In this document: in pieces, positions 53,935 to 62,502 of the stretch
How positions within the stretch are numbered: the first letter of the stretch is position 1
Layout: the number at the start of each line of letters is the position of its first letter
NCBI GenBank assembly: GCA_002448445.1
Contig: DJYC01000100.1
Span: forward strand, 1 to 64,000
Length of the DNA stretch: 64,000 bases
Direction: 5' to 3'
Source: Treponema sp. UBA6988
Lineage (GTDB): Bacteria > Spirochaetota > Spirochaetia > Treponematales > Treponemataceae
Position numbers and translations under genes: made by a program
The notes under the pieces: generated by a model
Told to the model about the DNA's origin: nothing
Database searches by the model: none
Seen by the model: the letters and a program-made list of their open reading frames with translations, nothing else

Positions 53935-54173
53935 ATTTCGGTTCTCTTAAAATGTATTCCTCTGGCAATAGATTCGTCTACTGCTTCTGCGTCATCTTCG
54001 GAGAGCATGCCGCATACATCATCCAAGGCTGCAAGTTTAGCTTTTATTTCCTGTTTTTCGGTTTCCGAAAAGTTAGGGTTCGGGATGGAAATATAAACAG
54101 TTTGGTTTATCTTTAAATTTACGGGTTCTAGTGTTCGTACTGCCGTTCCGTCGAAATATCCTTGCACCATCAT
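53931..54173 (-). CDS. VapB-like antitoxin
   Basis: The 80-residue partner starts MMVQGYFDGTAVRTLEPVNL, a beta-rich DUF104/AbrB-like N-terminus, and ends in an acidic helix (LSEDDAEAVDESIARGIHF) that would cover the toxin. AAAGGAGG fixes ATG 54173. Such antitoxins usually repress their own operon. I place it as antitoxin from its size, order and overlap. Confidence 0.8.
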   Translation of the reverse strand: MMVQGYFDGTAVRTLEPVNLKINQTVYISIPNPNFSETEKQEIKAKLAALDDVCGMLSEDDAEAVDESIARGIHFKRTEI

Positions 54174-54239
54174 GACTATACCTCCTTTTGTGAAGTGTAG
54201 CATATTTTTTCCAAAAAATCATCTGTTTTTACTGCTTGC

Positions 54240-54268
54240 TTGCAAAAAATCTTGCTTTGAATTATAAT
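54240..54268 (+). promoter_or_regulatory. Promoter of lysS; very short leader
   Basis: TTGCAA (54240-54245), 17 bp and TATAAT (54263-54268) end ten bases before ATG 54279. The leader would be at most a few bases, and no Shine-Dalgarno site is present. Confidence 0.65.
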
Positions 54269-54278
54269 TCCTTCTATT

Positions 54279-55889
54279 ATGAGCGAAAACGAAAGGAATC
54301 CAAAGGAACTTTGCCACTGGGCAGACCAGCAGGCAGCAAAAATTATAAAGGAAAGGGGAGACTTGCCTCTGTATACGTGTGCAAGCGGAATTACTCCCAG
54401 CGGAACCGTACACATTGGAAACTTCCGCGAGATTATCACTGTTGACTTGATTGTGCGCGCCCTCCGCGACAGGGGCAAGAACGTGCGCTTTATTTATTCA
54501 TGGGACGACTACGACGTATTCCGCAAGGTTCCTGGCAACATGCCAAAGCCTGAAGTGCTAGAAAAATACCTGCGCTATCCGATTACCCTTGTGCCGGACA
54601 CTTTTGACCGCGACGAAAACTATGCCCGCCACCACGAGAAGGACATAGAGAACGAGCTTCCCCGCGTTGGAATCCATCCTGAATTCTTGTACCAGGCAGC
54701 CCGCTACAGAAGCAGCCGCTATGCAGAAGGCATGAAAAAGGCATTGCAGAACAAGGACCTTATCAAGTGGTGCCTTAACTGCTACCGCGACGACGAGCAC
54801 AAGATGAAGGACAGCGACGTTTACTGGCCAATTGCCGCCTTCTGTTCAAAGTGCAACAAGGACGAGACGGAAATTGTAAGCTACGACGGTGAGTACGGCG
54901 TAACATACAAGTGCAAGGCTTGCGGTAACGAAGAGACAGTTGACCTCCGATCTTGCGGCAACATAAAGCTTGGCTGGCGCGTTGACTGGCCAATGAGATG
55001 GAACGAAGAAAAGGTTGTCTTTGAGCCGGGCGGAAAGGACCACATCTCTCCAGGCGGATCTTACGACACAGCAAAGCTTGTAAGCAAAAAGGTCTACGGC
55101 TGGGATGCACCGGTTACCATGAAGTATGACTTTGTAAAGCTTAAGGGCGTTCCCGGAAAGATGTCTTCTTCCAAGGGAAAGGTAATTTCTCTTGTGGATG
55201 CCCTTACCGTTTACCAGCCGGAAGTTTTGCGCTACATTTTTGCCGTTAACAAGGTTGACCATGAATTTTCAATCAGCTTTGACCTTGACGTTATTACAAT
55301 GTACGAAGCATACGACCGCACTGAACGAATTGCATGGGGAATTGACAAGGCAAAGAGCGACAACCTTTTGCTGCAGGAAAAGAGGGTGTACGAGCTTTCA
55401 CAGATTGACGGAATGCCCAGCGTAATGCCTTACCAGGTTCCATTTAGGCAGCTTACAACTTTGCTGCAGACTTATTCTGGAAACATTGATGCTGTAATAA
55501 AATCTTTGGGAGACGTAAAGAGCGAACAGGAAGCATGCCTCCGCCGCCGCTGTGAATGTGCCTGGTACTGGGTAACAGAGTGTGCACCGGAAGACTTTAA
55601 GTTTGCACTCCGCACGGACGGAAGCAAGGCAGAAGACATTACAGGCACAATGCTTGATGCCGTAAAGAAGGTCCGCGACCAGATTGTTCCCAAGGTTGGC
55701 ACTTACGCTACGGACAAGGACTGCCAGCAGGAAATGTACGACCTTGCAACATCGCTTGGCCTTGAGTCAAAGGCACTCTTTACAGCAATGTACCATGCCC
55801 TTATTGGAAAGGATCAGGGCCCGCGCTTGGCAAACTTTATGAGGATTATCGGAAAGGATACCCTGCAAAAGATTCTTAGCGTGTACTAA
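54279..55889 (+). CDS. lysS: Lysyl-tRNA synthetase, class I
   Basis: The 536-residue enzyme is the class I (archaeal/spirochaetal) LysRS, not the usual bacterial class II: CASGITPSGTVHIGN (HIGH motif), a Cys zinc site (CLNCYRDDEH, CSKCNKDE, CKACGNEE) and the KMSKS motif KMSSSKG. It charges tRNA-Lys in the cytoplasm. This enzyme in a bacterium points to a spirochaete or related lineage. A terminator follows. Confidence 0.96.
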   Translation: MSENERNPKELCHWADQQAAKIIKERGDLPLYTCASGITPSGTVHIGNFREIITVDLIVRALRDRGKNVRFIYSWDDYDVFRKVPGNMPKPEVLEKYLRYPITLVPDTFDRDENYARHHEKDIENELPRVGIHPEFLYQAARYRSSRYAEGMKKALQNKDLIKWCLNCYRDDEHKMKDSDVYWPIAAFCSKCNKDETEIVSYDGEYGVTYKCKACGNEETVDLRSCGNIKLGWRVDWPMRWNEEKVVFEPGGKDHISPGGSYDTAKLVSKKVYGWDAPVTMKYDFVKLKGVPGKMSSSKGKVISLVDALTVYQPEVLRYIFAVNKVDHEFSISFDLDVITMYEAYDRTERIAWGIDKAKSDNLLLQEKRVYELSQIDGMPSVMPYQVPFRQLTTLLQTYSGNIDAVIKSLGDVKSEQEACLRRRCECAWYWVTECAPEDFKFALRTDGSKAEDITGTMLDAVKKVRDQIVPKVGTYATDKDCQQEMYDLATSLGLESKALFTAMYHALIGKDQGPRLANFMRIIGKDTLQKILSVY

Positions 55890-55945
55890 AATTTCAATAT
55901 GAACAGGTGGAGCAGCATAGCCTGCAATTTGTCTTTCATGCTAAT

Positions 55946-55987
55946 GCGCCATGTTGAATCTTTATTGGTTCGGCATGGCGTTTTTTT
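55946..55987 (+). terminator. Terminator of lysS
   Basis: GCGCCATG pairs with CATGGCG(T), extended by GAATC/GGTTC, and seven T residues follow (55981-55987). Confidence 0.85.
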
Positions 55988-56049
55988 ATGCCTAAATGAT
56001 TTCTTTTAGATAATTTGTTGCAAGTTTACGGATGTGCCCGTCTTGGTCG

Positions 56050-56078
56050 TTGACAAAAACTTTTTTACGGTTTAAATT
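56050..56078 (+). promoter_or_regulatory. Promoter of the lipoprotein gene
   Basis: TTGACA (56050-56055), 17 bp and TAAATT (56073-56078) stand 41 nt before the ATG. A normal leader with GGAGAGGGG is present, unlike the leaderless genes. Confidence 0.6.
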
Positions 56079-56119
56079 ATTTTTAGACAGTTTTCAGCCT
56101 ATAGGAGAGGGGAAGAATA

Positions 56120-56881
56120 ATGAAAAGAATAGCTGTACTTGTAATATTAATGTTAGGTTTTATTTTTATTTCTTGTTCATCTTTTAATGACGAAAACGGA
56201 AGCGTTACACTTCAGCTTCCAGGCTTGTCTTCTGCGCGCTCTATTTCAACCAGCGGAAGCATCCCTGATGATAGTCAAATTGAAGCTTATGAAATCAGAG
56301 TCAGAAATTCCGACAATGAAATGAATCAAAAGATCACCGGCGCTACACCTGGTTCAACAGTTACTATAGACAACCTTAATCCCGATACATACAAAATCTC
56401 TGTTTTTGCATATTATGCTAACGGTAGTGATGACATTGTAAGTTATTACGGAATTACGACAGTGGAAGTGAGGCCGAAGCAAGAAACGCTCGCAGCAGTC
56501 ACGATGAGAGATTTTGAAAACTCTGGTTCATATCCTGTGGTTTATATTTATCCTTCAGGCACTAATTTTTTTACAGCAGGATTTTTTGATTTTTCTTGTA
56601 CTGTCACAGGAAACGGTGTTAATTTCACCTACACGGAAGATGCAACTGGTTATGATGGTAAAGTATCCGGATTTATGGGGCCTACTCAATTAGACGGTAT
56701 TCCTAATAATTATTGGCATAATAAAAAAGAAACATTTCTGGAACCGGGTTTTGCTTATACATTTAATATAACGGTTACAAAAAATTCTTCTGAAATACAT
56801 AGCGGTTCTTTACCCAAAATAATAGAGCAGTCAAATTATCAAAATCAAAACGACCATACAATAAATGTTTATGTAAACTAA
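56120..56881 (+). CDS. Predicted surface lipoprotein, beta-sandwich type
   Basis: A lipoprotein signal (VILMLGFIFISCSSF, lipobox FISC) opens the 253-residue protein. The rest is beta-rich with Ig/fibronectin-like motifs (GSTVTIDNLNPDTYKISVFAYYANGSD; YTFNITVTKNSSE). The gene is more AT-rich than its neighbours. I do not recognise a family. It probably lies on the outer or inner membrane surface. Confidence 0.75.
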   Translation: MKRIAVLVILMLGFIFISCSSFNDENGSVTLQLPGLSSARSISTSGSIPDDSQIEAYEIRVRNSDNEMNQKITGATPGSTVTIDNLNPDTYKISVFAYYANGSDDIVSYYGITTVEVRPKQETLAAVTMRDFENSGSYPVVYIYPSGTNFFTAGFFDFSCTVTGNGVNFTYTEDATGYDGKVSGFMGPTQLDGIPNNYWHNKKETFLEPGFAYTFNITVTKNSSEIHSGSLPKIIEQSNYQNQNDHTINVYVN

Positions 56882-56889
56882 TGGTGGCC

Positions 56890-56930
56890 AAAAGTTGCGC
56901 TCCACCCCGCTATATTCTCACGCAACTTTT
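56890..56930. terminator. Bidirectional terminator-like inverted repeat
   Basis: AAAAGTTGCG (56890-56899) and CGCAACTTTT (56921-56930) form a perfect 10-bp stem with A/T ends that would serve as T tails in both directions. It lies between the convergent lipoprotein and TPR genes. Confidence 0.6.
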
Positions 56931-56959
56931 GCGCCTGCAACGAGTGCTTAAATCTTGCT

Positions 56960-57985
56960 TTACTTTACTTTTGTGCTTGATGCGCCTACATTCACCTTGC
57001 CGTCCAGGACAAGCTTTACGTACTTGATAAAAACAGGGAAGTCCGGGAATTCATCAAAGCCAATATTCATTGTGTAGTGGGTTTTGCTTTCTATTTCATC
57101 CATTCCCAATAAATAGGGAGTGCCGAATTTTTCTGTGACGGCATCGTATTCCAGGTTGACTGTCTTTATGACTTTTCCATTGGAGCAAACATTGCATGTT
57201 AATGGGTAGTAGAAGTTGCCGCTCTGGTCAAATTTTTCGTAGACATCAATTTCATAGTCATTGTGGGTAAATGAATATATGATAAAAAATGGCTTCTTTT
57301 TTATGCTTTCGTCGCTTGTGTTTTCCCAGATTTTGCGGATTTGTTTTTCGTATTTTGCGGCCTTTTCGTATTCTCCGGTTGAATAAAGAGCCAGAATCAT
57401 TAGGTTGGTCATGGAAAATGAATCATTGTCGTATTCCAAATATGATTCTATATAGGGCAGGGCTTTTTTGTAGTCACCCAATTTGTAGAGGATGTATGCC
57501 ATTTGGTAAGTGGATTCGGGTGTTTTTTTCAGCTCATAGGACTTGGAGTAATTTTCCAATGCCTTTTGGTAGTCGTTCTGTGTTTCGTATATCATGCCAA
57601 GCATTTGGTATGGGCCTGGAAAAGTTTTGTCCAATTCTATGCATTTTTCGTAGTTTAGGATTGCATCCTCGTATTTTTCTGTGTAGAGAAAGCTTCCCGC
57701 AAGATAGTAATAGGGGCGCGCAAAATCTGGGTCTTCTTGGATTGCAAGCTTAAAATATTTTTGTGCCGCGTCGTCTTTTTCCATCCTGAAATTTGCCAGT
57801 CCAAGGTAAAAGTAGTCGCTGGCAGAGTAGGGGGCTTGGCTGTTCTCTTCTATTTCTTTTATGATGGATTCGAACTCTTCTTCTTTGTCAAGTTTTTCGT
57901 ACCTTTCGTTTACGTAGTTTTTGCCCTGGGCAAAGCAAAGGGATGCCGCAAGGGAAAGGGCTAGGGTAAGCAATAACTTTTTCAT
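56960..57985 (-). CDS. Periplasmic TPR-repeat protein
   Basis: A signal peptide (LLLTLALSLAASLCFAQG) opens the 341-residue protein. At least five TPR units follow at residues ~25-215 (YFYLGLANFRMEKDDAAQKYFKLAI; YLAGSFLYTEKYEDAILNYEKCI; YQMLGMIYETQNDYQKALENYSKS). The C-terminal ~120 residues are a beta domain (DYEIDVYEKFDQSGNFYYPLT). GGAGAAG precedes the ATG. Probably a periplasmic scaffold; partner unknown. Confidence 0.85.
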   Translation of the reverse strand: MKKLLLTLALSLAASLCFAQGKNYVNERYEKLDKEEEFESIIKEIEENSQAPYSASDYFYLGLANFRMEKDDAAQKYFKLAIQEDPDFARPYYYLAGSFLYTEKYEDAILNYEKCIELDKTFPGPYQMLGMIYETQNDYQKALENYSKSYELKKTPESTYQMAYILYKLGDYKKALPYIESYLEYDNDSFSMTNLMILALYSTGEYEKAAKYEKQIRKIWENTSDESIKKKPFFIIYSFTHNDYEIDVYEKFDQSGNFYYPLTCNVCSNGKVIKTVNLEYDAVTEKFGTPYLLGMDEIESKTHYTMNIGFDEFPDFPVFIKYVKLVLDGKVNVGASSTKVK

Positions 57986-58081
57986 TTTCTTCTCCGTTTT
58001 TGATGCTTGTAAAATGTGTCATTATCGGGCTGACCTGGTAATGACAGGTCGCTTTTATGCTCGATATTGACCTTGTAAAAC

Positions 58082-58108
58082 AAAAAAGACCTTGCGCAAT
58101 GCAAGGCC
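58082..58108 (-). terminator. Terminator of the tRNA gene
   Basis: On the minus strand GGCCTTGC pairs with GCAAGGTC (one G-U) around ATTGC, followed by TTTTTT. It begins 10 nt after the tRNA 3' end. Confidence 0.88.
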
Positions 58109-58117
58109 TGTGTTTCA

Positions 58118-58190
58118 TAGTGGCGACAGGGATCGAACCTGTGACATACGGAATATGAGTCCGTTGTTCTACCGACTGGACTACGCCACC
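58118..58190 (-). tRNA. tRNA-Met (CAT anticodon), elongator type
   Basis: The 73-nt cloverleaf has acceptor GGTGGCG/CGCCACT, D arm, anticodon stem ACGGA/TCCGT with loop CTCATAT (anticodon CAT), variable loop ATGTC and T arm ACAGG-TTCGATC-CCTGT. No CCA is encoded. It lacks the three G-C pairs of initiator tRNA, and the body looks more like elongator Met than Ile2; the latter cannot be excluded. Confidence 0.85.
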
Positions 58191-58296
58191 GTGATGTTGT
58201 AATCTTAGCACAAAAGCATATTTTGTGTCAAGTGGGGTGCCGTGTTTTTTTACAAAAAAAGTTGCAATGCGTTATGCTGTGCTGTATATAAGACAG

Positions 58297-58352
58297 ACCC
58301 TGAATCCACATTCGTAGCAAGTGCGTGCGAATGTGGCGTAGCAGTTCAGGGT
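58297..58352. repeat. Nested two-part hairpin
   Basis: An outer stem ACCCTGAA/TTCAGGGT and an inner stem CCACATTCG/CGAATGTGG are joined by a GCGTAGCA bulge on one side. There is no T tail. It lies in the 379-nt gap between tRNA and the ABC-F gene, beside repeat copy G. Confidence 0.75.
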
Positions 58353-58413
58353 GACGGTGTCTTTGTGCAGGTGCATTGGCTGTCTGGATATTTTTGCAGA
58401 ACCAAGCACGGCA

Positions 58414-58482
58414 GGCGGTGGAGGGGCGGCGGAGCCGTTGCCGCCAGGCAATGGAGCGGGTAGGGGCCCGCGGAACCCCGGA
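58414..58482 (-). repeat. GC-rich dispersed stem-loop element, copy G (shortened)
   Basis: On the minus strand: CCGGGGTTCCGCGGGCCCC, CCCGCTCCATTGCCTGGCGGCAACGGC, TCCGCCGCCCCTCC. It lacks the GCGTAGGTT end seen in E and F. It lies between the ABC-F gene end and the tRNA. Confidence 0.75.
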
Positions 58483-58569
58483 AGTGCCACCCACAAGGAG
58501 TAGACACTTCTTTTTCCAAGCGGATGTTGAACCAAGCAAGCGCCGCAAAAAAATAAAAGAAACGTAAAA

Positions 58570-60210
58570 TTAGATTCTTATTTTTTTCTTGCTGCCTGCG
58601 TAGAAGTCCTTGCGCATCTGCTTTACCTGCTCATCCTTGAGGTAGTCGTCAAAATTCATCATGCGGTCAATTACGCCCTTGGGGGTGATTTCGATTATGC
58701 GGTTTGCGATTGTGCTGATGAATTCGTGGTCGTGGCTGGAGAAGATTACAACTCCGGGGAAGCGCACGAGACCTTCGTTAAGGCTTTCGATTGATTCAAG
58801 GTCCAGGTGGTTTGTCGGGTCGTCCAGGATTAGGACGTTTGCACCGGAAAGCATCATCTTTGAAAGCATGCAGCGGACCTTTTCGCCACCGGAAAGGACT
58901 TTTACTTTTTTAAGGCTTTCGTCTCCGCTAAAGAGCATTCTTCCCAAGAAGCCACGGACATAGGCGTCGTCCTGTTCCTTTGAGTACTGCTTTAGCCATT
59001 CGGTTATGTTCATGTCGTTGTTGAAGTAGGCGTTGTTGTCGCGTCCCATGTAAGACTGGCTTGTGGTCTGTCCCCAGTTGATGCTTGCGCCCTCGCACTT
59101 TTGCGTGCCGGAGATTATGTCAAAGAATGATGTGATTGAGTTGTGCTCCATTCCAACGAATGCAACTTTTTCGCCGGGGTGGATGGTGATGGAGAAGTCG
59201 TTTAGAAGAACGGCACCATCGCTGTCTTTTGACGAAAGGTGTTCTGCGGTTAGCACGAAGTTTCCAATTTCGCGGTCGCTCTGGAAGTGGACGTAGGGGA
59301 ACTTGCGGCTTGTAACCGGAAGCTCTTCCAGTTCCAGCTTTTCCAAGACCTTTTTGCGGCTGGATGCCTGGCCTGCCTTTGAAACGTTGCTTGCAAAGCG
59401 CTGGATAAAGCTTTTGAGTTCCGCCATTTTGTCTTCGCGCTTTTTCTTTTCGTCCTTTGCCTGCTTCTGCATGATTTGGCTCATCTGGTACCAGAAGTCG
59501 TAGTTTCCGGTGAACTGGGTGATTTTGCCGTAGTCGATGTCGCAGATGTAGGTGCAGACTGCGTTAAGGAAGTGGCGGTCGTGGCTTACGACTATTACTA
59601 TGTTGGGGAATTCTATAAGGAAGTTTTCCAGCCAAGAGATGCTTTCGAGGTCAAGACCGTTTGTAGGTTCGTCCAAAAGCAGGATGTCCGGGTTGCCGAA
59701 GAGTGTTTGTGCCAAAAGCACGCGGACCTTCTGTCCTTCGTCCAAGTCGCTCATCATCTTGTCGTGGAATTCTTCTTCCAGACCAAGGCCAGAGAGCATC
59801 TGTTCAATCTGGTTTTCTGCTTCGTAGCCGCCAAGCTCGCCAAATTCCGCTTCCATTTCTGCGGCTTTGATTCCGTCTTCTTCGGAAAAGTCTGGCTTTT
59901 CGTAGATGGCATCCTTGTCTTTGCCAAGCTGATAGAGCTTTGGGTAGCCCATCATTACGGTTTCTTTTACCGAGTATTGGTCAAATGCAAAGTGGTCCTG
60001 GGTAAGCTTTGCCATGCGTTCACCGGTAGTGATTGAAATTTCGCCTGAGTCATGCTCCAGTTCTCCAGAAAGCACCTTTAGGAAGGTTGACTTTCCCGCA
60101 CCGTTTGCTCCGATGATGCCGTAGCAGTTGCCCTTTACGAACTTTAAATTTACGTCTTTGAACAGCGGCTTTTCGCTGAATTTTAATGTAACGTCAGAAA
60201 CTGTAATCAA
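58570..60210 (-). CDS. ABC-F ATPase (translation factor, YbiT-like)
   Basis: Two ABC ATPase domains without membrane helices: Walker A GANGAGKST with LLLDEPTN in the first, and a second with SGGEKVRCMLSK and LILDDPTNHLDLES. The first signature is DEGQKVRV, degenerate. An 80-residue charged linker (KKKREDKMAELKSF) joins them. ABC-F proteins act at the ribosomal E site; most resemblance is to YbiT-type housekeeping members, not resistance factors. The start is TTG with AGAGG upstream. Confidence 0.9.
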   Translation of the reverse strand: MITVSDVTLKFSEKPLFKDVNLKFVKGNCYGIIGANGAGKSTFLKVLSGELEHDSGEISITTGERMAKLTQDHFAFDQYSVKETVMMGYPKLYQLGKDKDAIYEKPDFSEEDGIKAAEMEAEFGELGGYEAENQIEQMLSGLGLEEEFHDKMMSDLDEGQKVRVLLAQTLFGNPDILLLDEPTNGLDLESISWLENFLIEFPNIVIVVSHDRHFLNAVCTYICDIDYGKITQFTGNYDFWYQMSQIMQKQAKDEKKKREDKMAELKSFIQRFASNVSKAGQASSRKKVLEKLELEELPVTSRKFPYVHFQSDREIGNFVLTAEHLSSKDSDGAVLLNDFSITIHPGEKVAFVGMEHNSITSFFDIISGTQKCEGASINWGQTTSQSYMGRDNNAYFNNDMNITEWLKQYSKEQDDAYVRGFLGRMLFSGDESLKKVKVLSGGEKVRCMLSKMMLSGANVLILDDPTNHLDLESIESLNEGLVRFPGVVIFSSHDHEFISTIANRIIEITPKGVIDRMMNFDDYLKDEQVKQMRKDFYAGSKKKIRI

Positions 60211-60222
60211 TTGTAGAACCTC

Positions 60223-61920
60223 TTATTTTTTGCTGAACAGTGATTTTATCCTGCCAAAGATGCCGCGCTTTTTGCCGGATGCTTCTTTTGCAGAAGACGG
60301 TTTGCCCTGCGGCCTGTTTTTGCCGGAATATTCATTCTTTGCAGAGTACTGCTTGCGTGAAGAATCCTTGTAGGACTTCTTTCCCTTGCCGGAAGCTTTC
60401 TTGCCCTTTGCGCCTGCCTGCTTTCCAGCTGCCTGTTTGCCTCCATCCTGCTTGGTGGAAGCTGCGGCTGTTTTTGATGTGGATGCAAACTTTTCCTTGT
60501 AGAGTTTCATGCGCTCGTCCATGGACATTGTTGCAAGCATTGCTTCTTCTTCCGCATTGAATACGCGGCGGTCCCTCTTGTATTCGCGTGAGGCTTCCTT
60601 GTTGCCCTTGGAGTAGCGACCCTTTCCTCGCTCACCCCTTGCTCTGCCTGAACCTTCAGCGTGCCTGCCCCTTCTTCCGCGGCCACTGCGCTCGTATTCA
60701 GCCTGTCTTCTTCTGCCAAATTCGCTCTTGTCGTTGTAGTCTTCGTGGTAGTTTTCCGTGCGTATGTACATGCCCTCTGACTTGTCTTCGCCAAGCATGG
60801 ATTCTTCTGCAACGCGGGCTGGAATCTGCTTTTCTATGTAGCGCTCGATTGGTGGCAGGGAATAAACGTCCTGTTCCGAGCAGAAGGTGTATGCCTTTCC
60901 TGACTTTCCGGCTCTTGCGGTACGGCCAATTCTGTGCACGTAGTTTTCCGCTTCGTTGGGAAGGTCGTAGTTGATGACCATTGCAAGATCGTTAACGTCT
61001 ATTCCGCGTGCTGCTACGTCCGTTGCAACCAGGCACTTTATCTTGCCGGCCTTAAAGTCGTCCATGATGCGAAGGCGTGCCTTTTGCGGAAGGTCACCGA
61101 TGATGTAGTCTGCCTGTATGCCGTTAATCTTAAGCCTTTTTGCAACCACTTCACAGGTGCGCTTTGTGTTGCAGAAGATGATGAGGCTTTCCGGCTTTTC
61201 AGAAGAGATGATGCCTGTAAGAAGCTTCATCTTGCTTTCGCTAGAAACGTGGAGCAGCTCCTGGTCAATTTCGTCAACCGTAATGTTGTCTGCTGCAATC
61301 GTAATTTCTGCGGGGTTCCTTGTGTATTCCCAGGCAAGGTTCTTTACGTAGCTGTTGAGCGTTGCGCTAAAGAGCATTGTCTGCCTTTTTTCTGCTGCGG
61401 GAAGAACTTTGATTAGCGTGCGAAGGTCGGGGTAGAAGCCCATGTCAAACATGCGGTCTGCCTCGTCTATGCAAAGGAATGCCACGCTGCTAAGGTCCAT
61501 CTGGCCGCCCTCGTGAAGGTCAATTACGCGGCCCGGGGTGCCAATCATTATGTCCACGCCTTTTTTTAGGGCTGCAACCTGCTTGTCGTAGCCAACACCG
61601 CCGTAAAAGCTTGAGCACACCAATTCTGTTGCTGAACAAAGCTTTTCTGCTTCTTCCTGAACCTGAACCGCAAGCTCCCTTGTGGGAACCATCACAAGCG
61701 CTTTCTTTCCCGCAACGTCCTGCCGGCTTAGCATTTGCTGTATTATAGAAACAAGGTAAGCGGCTGTCTTACCAGTACCAGTCTGCGACTGAACATACAA
61801 GTCGCGGCCTTCAAGGGAATTCTTGAGCACCTGCTCCTGAACCGGAGTGCATTCAACGTAACCTGCCCCGGCGATTCCCTGCTGCAGCTTTTCATGCAGC
61901 GAAAATTCTGTGAAATTCAT
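60223..61920 (-). CDS. DEAD-box RNA helicase with basic C-terminal tail
   Basis: All motifs are present: the Q-motif region (ECTPVQEQVL), GTGKTAAY, PTREL, TPGR, DEAD (CIDEADRMF), SAT, and C-lobe RGID and HRIGRTARAG. After residue ~385 lies a long Arg/Gly/Lys-rich tail (GRRRQAEYERSGRGRRGRHAEG) typical of RhlE/RhlB/DeaD relatives that bind structured RNA. I prefer ATG 61920 (MNFTEFSLHEKL) with AGGAA to the ORF start at 61962. Role in RNA decay or ribosome assembly. Confidence 0.93.
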   Translation of the reverse strand: MNFTEFSLHEKLQQGIAGAGYVECTPVQEQVLKNSLEGRDLYVQSQTGTGKTAAYLVSIIQQMLSRQDVAGKKALVMVPTRELAVQVQEEAEKLCSATELVCSSFYGGVGYDKQVAALKKGVDIMIGTPGRVIDLHEGGQMDLSSVAFLCIDEADRMFDMGFYPDLRTLIKVLPAAEKRQTMLFSATLNSYVKNLAWEYTRNPAEITIAADNITVDEIDQELLHVSSESKMKLLTGIISSEKPESLIIFCNTKRTCEVVAKRLKINGIQADYIIGDLPQKARLRIMDDFKAGKIKCLVATDVAARGIDVNDLAMVINYDLPNEAENYVHRIGRTARAGKSGKAYTFCSEQDVYSLPPIERYIEKQIPARVAEESMLGEDKSEGMYIRTENYHEDYNDKSEFGRRRQAEYERSGRGRRGRHAEGSGRARGERGKGRYSKGNKEASREYKRDRRVFNAEEEAMLATMSMDERMKLYKEKFASTSKTAAASTKQDGGKQAAGKQAGAKGKKASGKGKKSYKDSSRKQYSAKNEYSGKNRPQGKPSSAKEASGKKRGIFGRIKSLFSKK

Positions 61921-62071
61921 CTGTGTTCCTGTGGAAGCAGTAATGCCATTTAAAAAGCGCAAAACTCTTCCTTAATATATATTGATTTCCGCACAAGACG
62001 GAATTATCGGCATTTAGTCTTATTAGTATAACGGAATTGTGCACTTATGGCAACTGTAGGTAAAAATTTGT

Positions 62072-62092
62072 GGTTGGTGAGCCTGTCGAACC
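62072..62092 (+). repeat. Short motif GGTTGGTGAGCCTGTCGAACC
   Basis: This 21-bp motif has complementary ends (GGTT/AACC) and resembles a short interspersed sequence I have seen in many bacterial genomes (TTCGACAGGCTCACC type). Only one copy is present here. Confidence 0.4.
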
Positions 62093-62103
62093 ATGGGGGG
62101 TAG

Positions 62104-62126
62104 CAAAAGAGGGGCTTTTGTTTTTT
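62104..62126 (+). terminator. Terminator-like hairpin
   Basis: CAAAAG-AGGGG-CTTTTG followed by six T residues. No plus-strand gene ends nearby, so it may end an unseen RNA or belong to the repeat region. Confidence 0.5.
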
Positions 62127-62210
62127 CTTCTTTTATGAATATGGACGAACTTTTTTCGGCTCTACCATTTTGCTTCTTGGCTAATTCGGCTGAACATGCC
62201 TCTGCGTCAC

Positions 62211-62290
62211 GGGCTTTCCAGGGTTTCGGCTTTCGCCTCCATTGCCTTGCGGCAACCGCCTGCGGCGGCCCTTCCAATCCCGCGTATGTT
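62211..62290 (+). repeat. GC-rich dispersed stem-loop element, copy H
   Basis: GGGCTTTCCAGGGTTTCGG, CTTTCGCCTCCATTGCC, mini-hairpin TTGCGGCAA, CCGCCTGCGGCGGCCCTTCC, AATCCCGCGTATG. It matches copies A, C and F. The 582-nt gap between the helicase and rhomboid genes also holds the motifs at 62072-62126, the palindromes at 62294-62352 and otherwise nothing recognisable. Confidence 0.8.
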
Positions 62291-62293
62291 ACG

Positions 62294-62352
62294 CCCCGGA
62301 AAATCCATCCATGGATTTTCCGGGGATTGCAGAAGCGCTTCGCACTTCTGCA
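62294..62352. repeat. Two adjacent perfect hairpins beside repeat copy H
   Basis: CCCCGGAAAATCCAT (62294-62308) and its complement (62311-62325) form a 15-bp stem with a two-base loop. TGCAGAAG (62328-62335) and CTTCTGCA (62345-62352), with inner GCG/CGC, form a second one. The arrangement repeats that beside copy A. Confidence 0.8.
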
Positions 62353-62502
62353 TGTTGCAAAGCCGCCCTCCATGGCTCTTTACTGGTTGGCAAGTACGAG
62401 GCAAAAATCCATCCCCCGAAACTTCAATCCTTTCCAATCAGTTATTTTTATGATAGGATATTTTTGTTGGTAATAGTTATAATATAGAAAGGAGTTTCTC
62501 TT

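Noticed and set aside
58118..58190. Initiator tRNA
   Set aside because: The anticodon stem lacks the three consecutive G-C pairs and the acceptor start is paired, so it is elongator-like.
62093..62487. Several overlapping open frames in the gap before the rhomboid gene
   Set aside because: All run through repeat copy H in several frames; GC-rich repeats leave frames open by chance.
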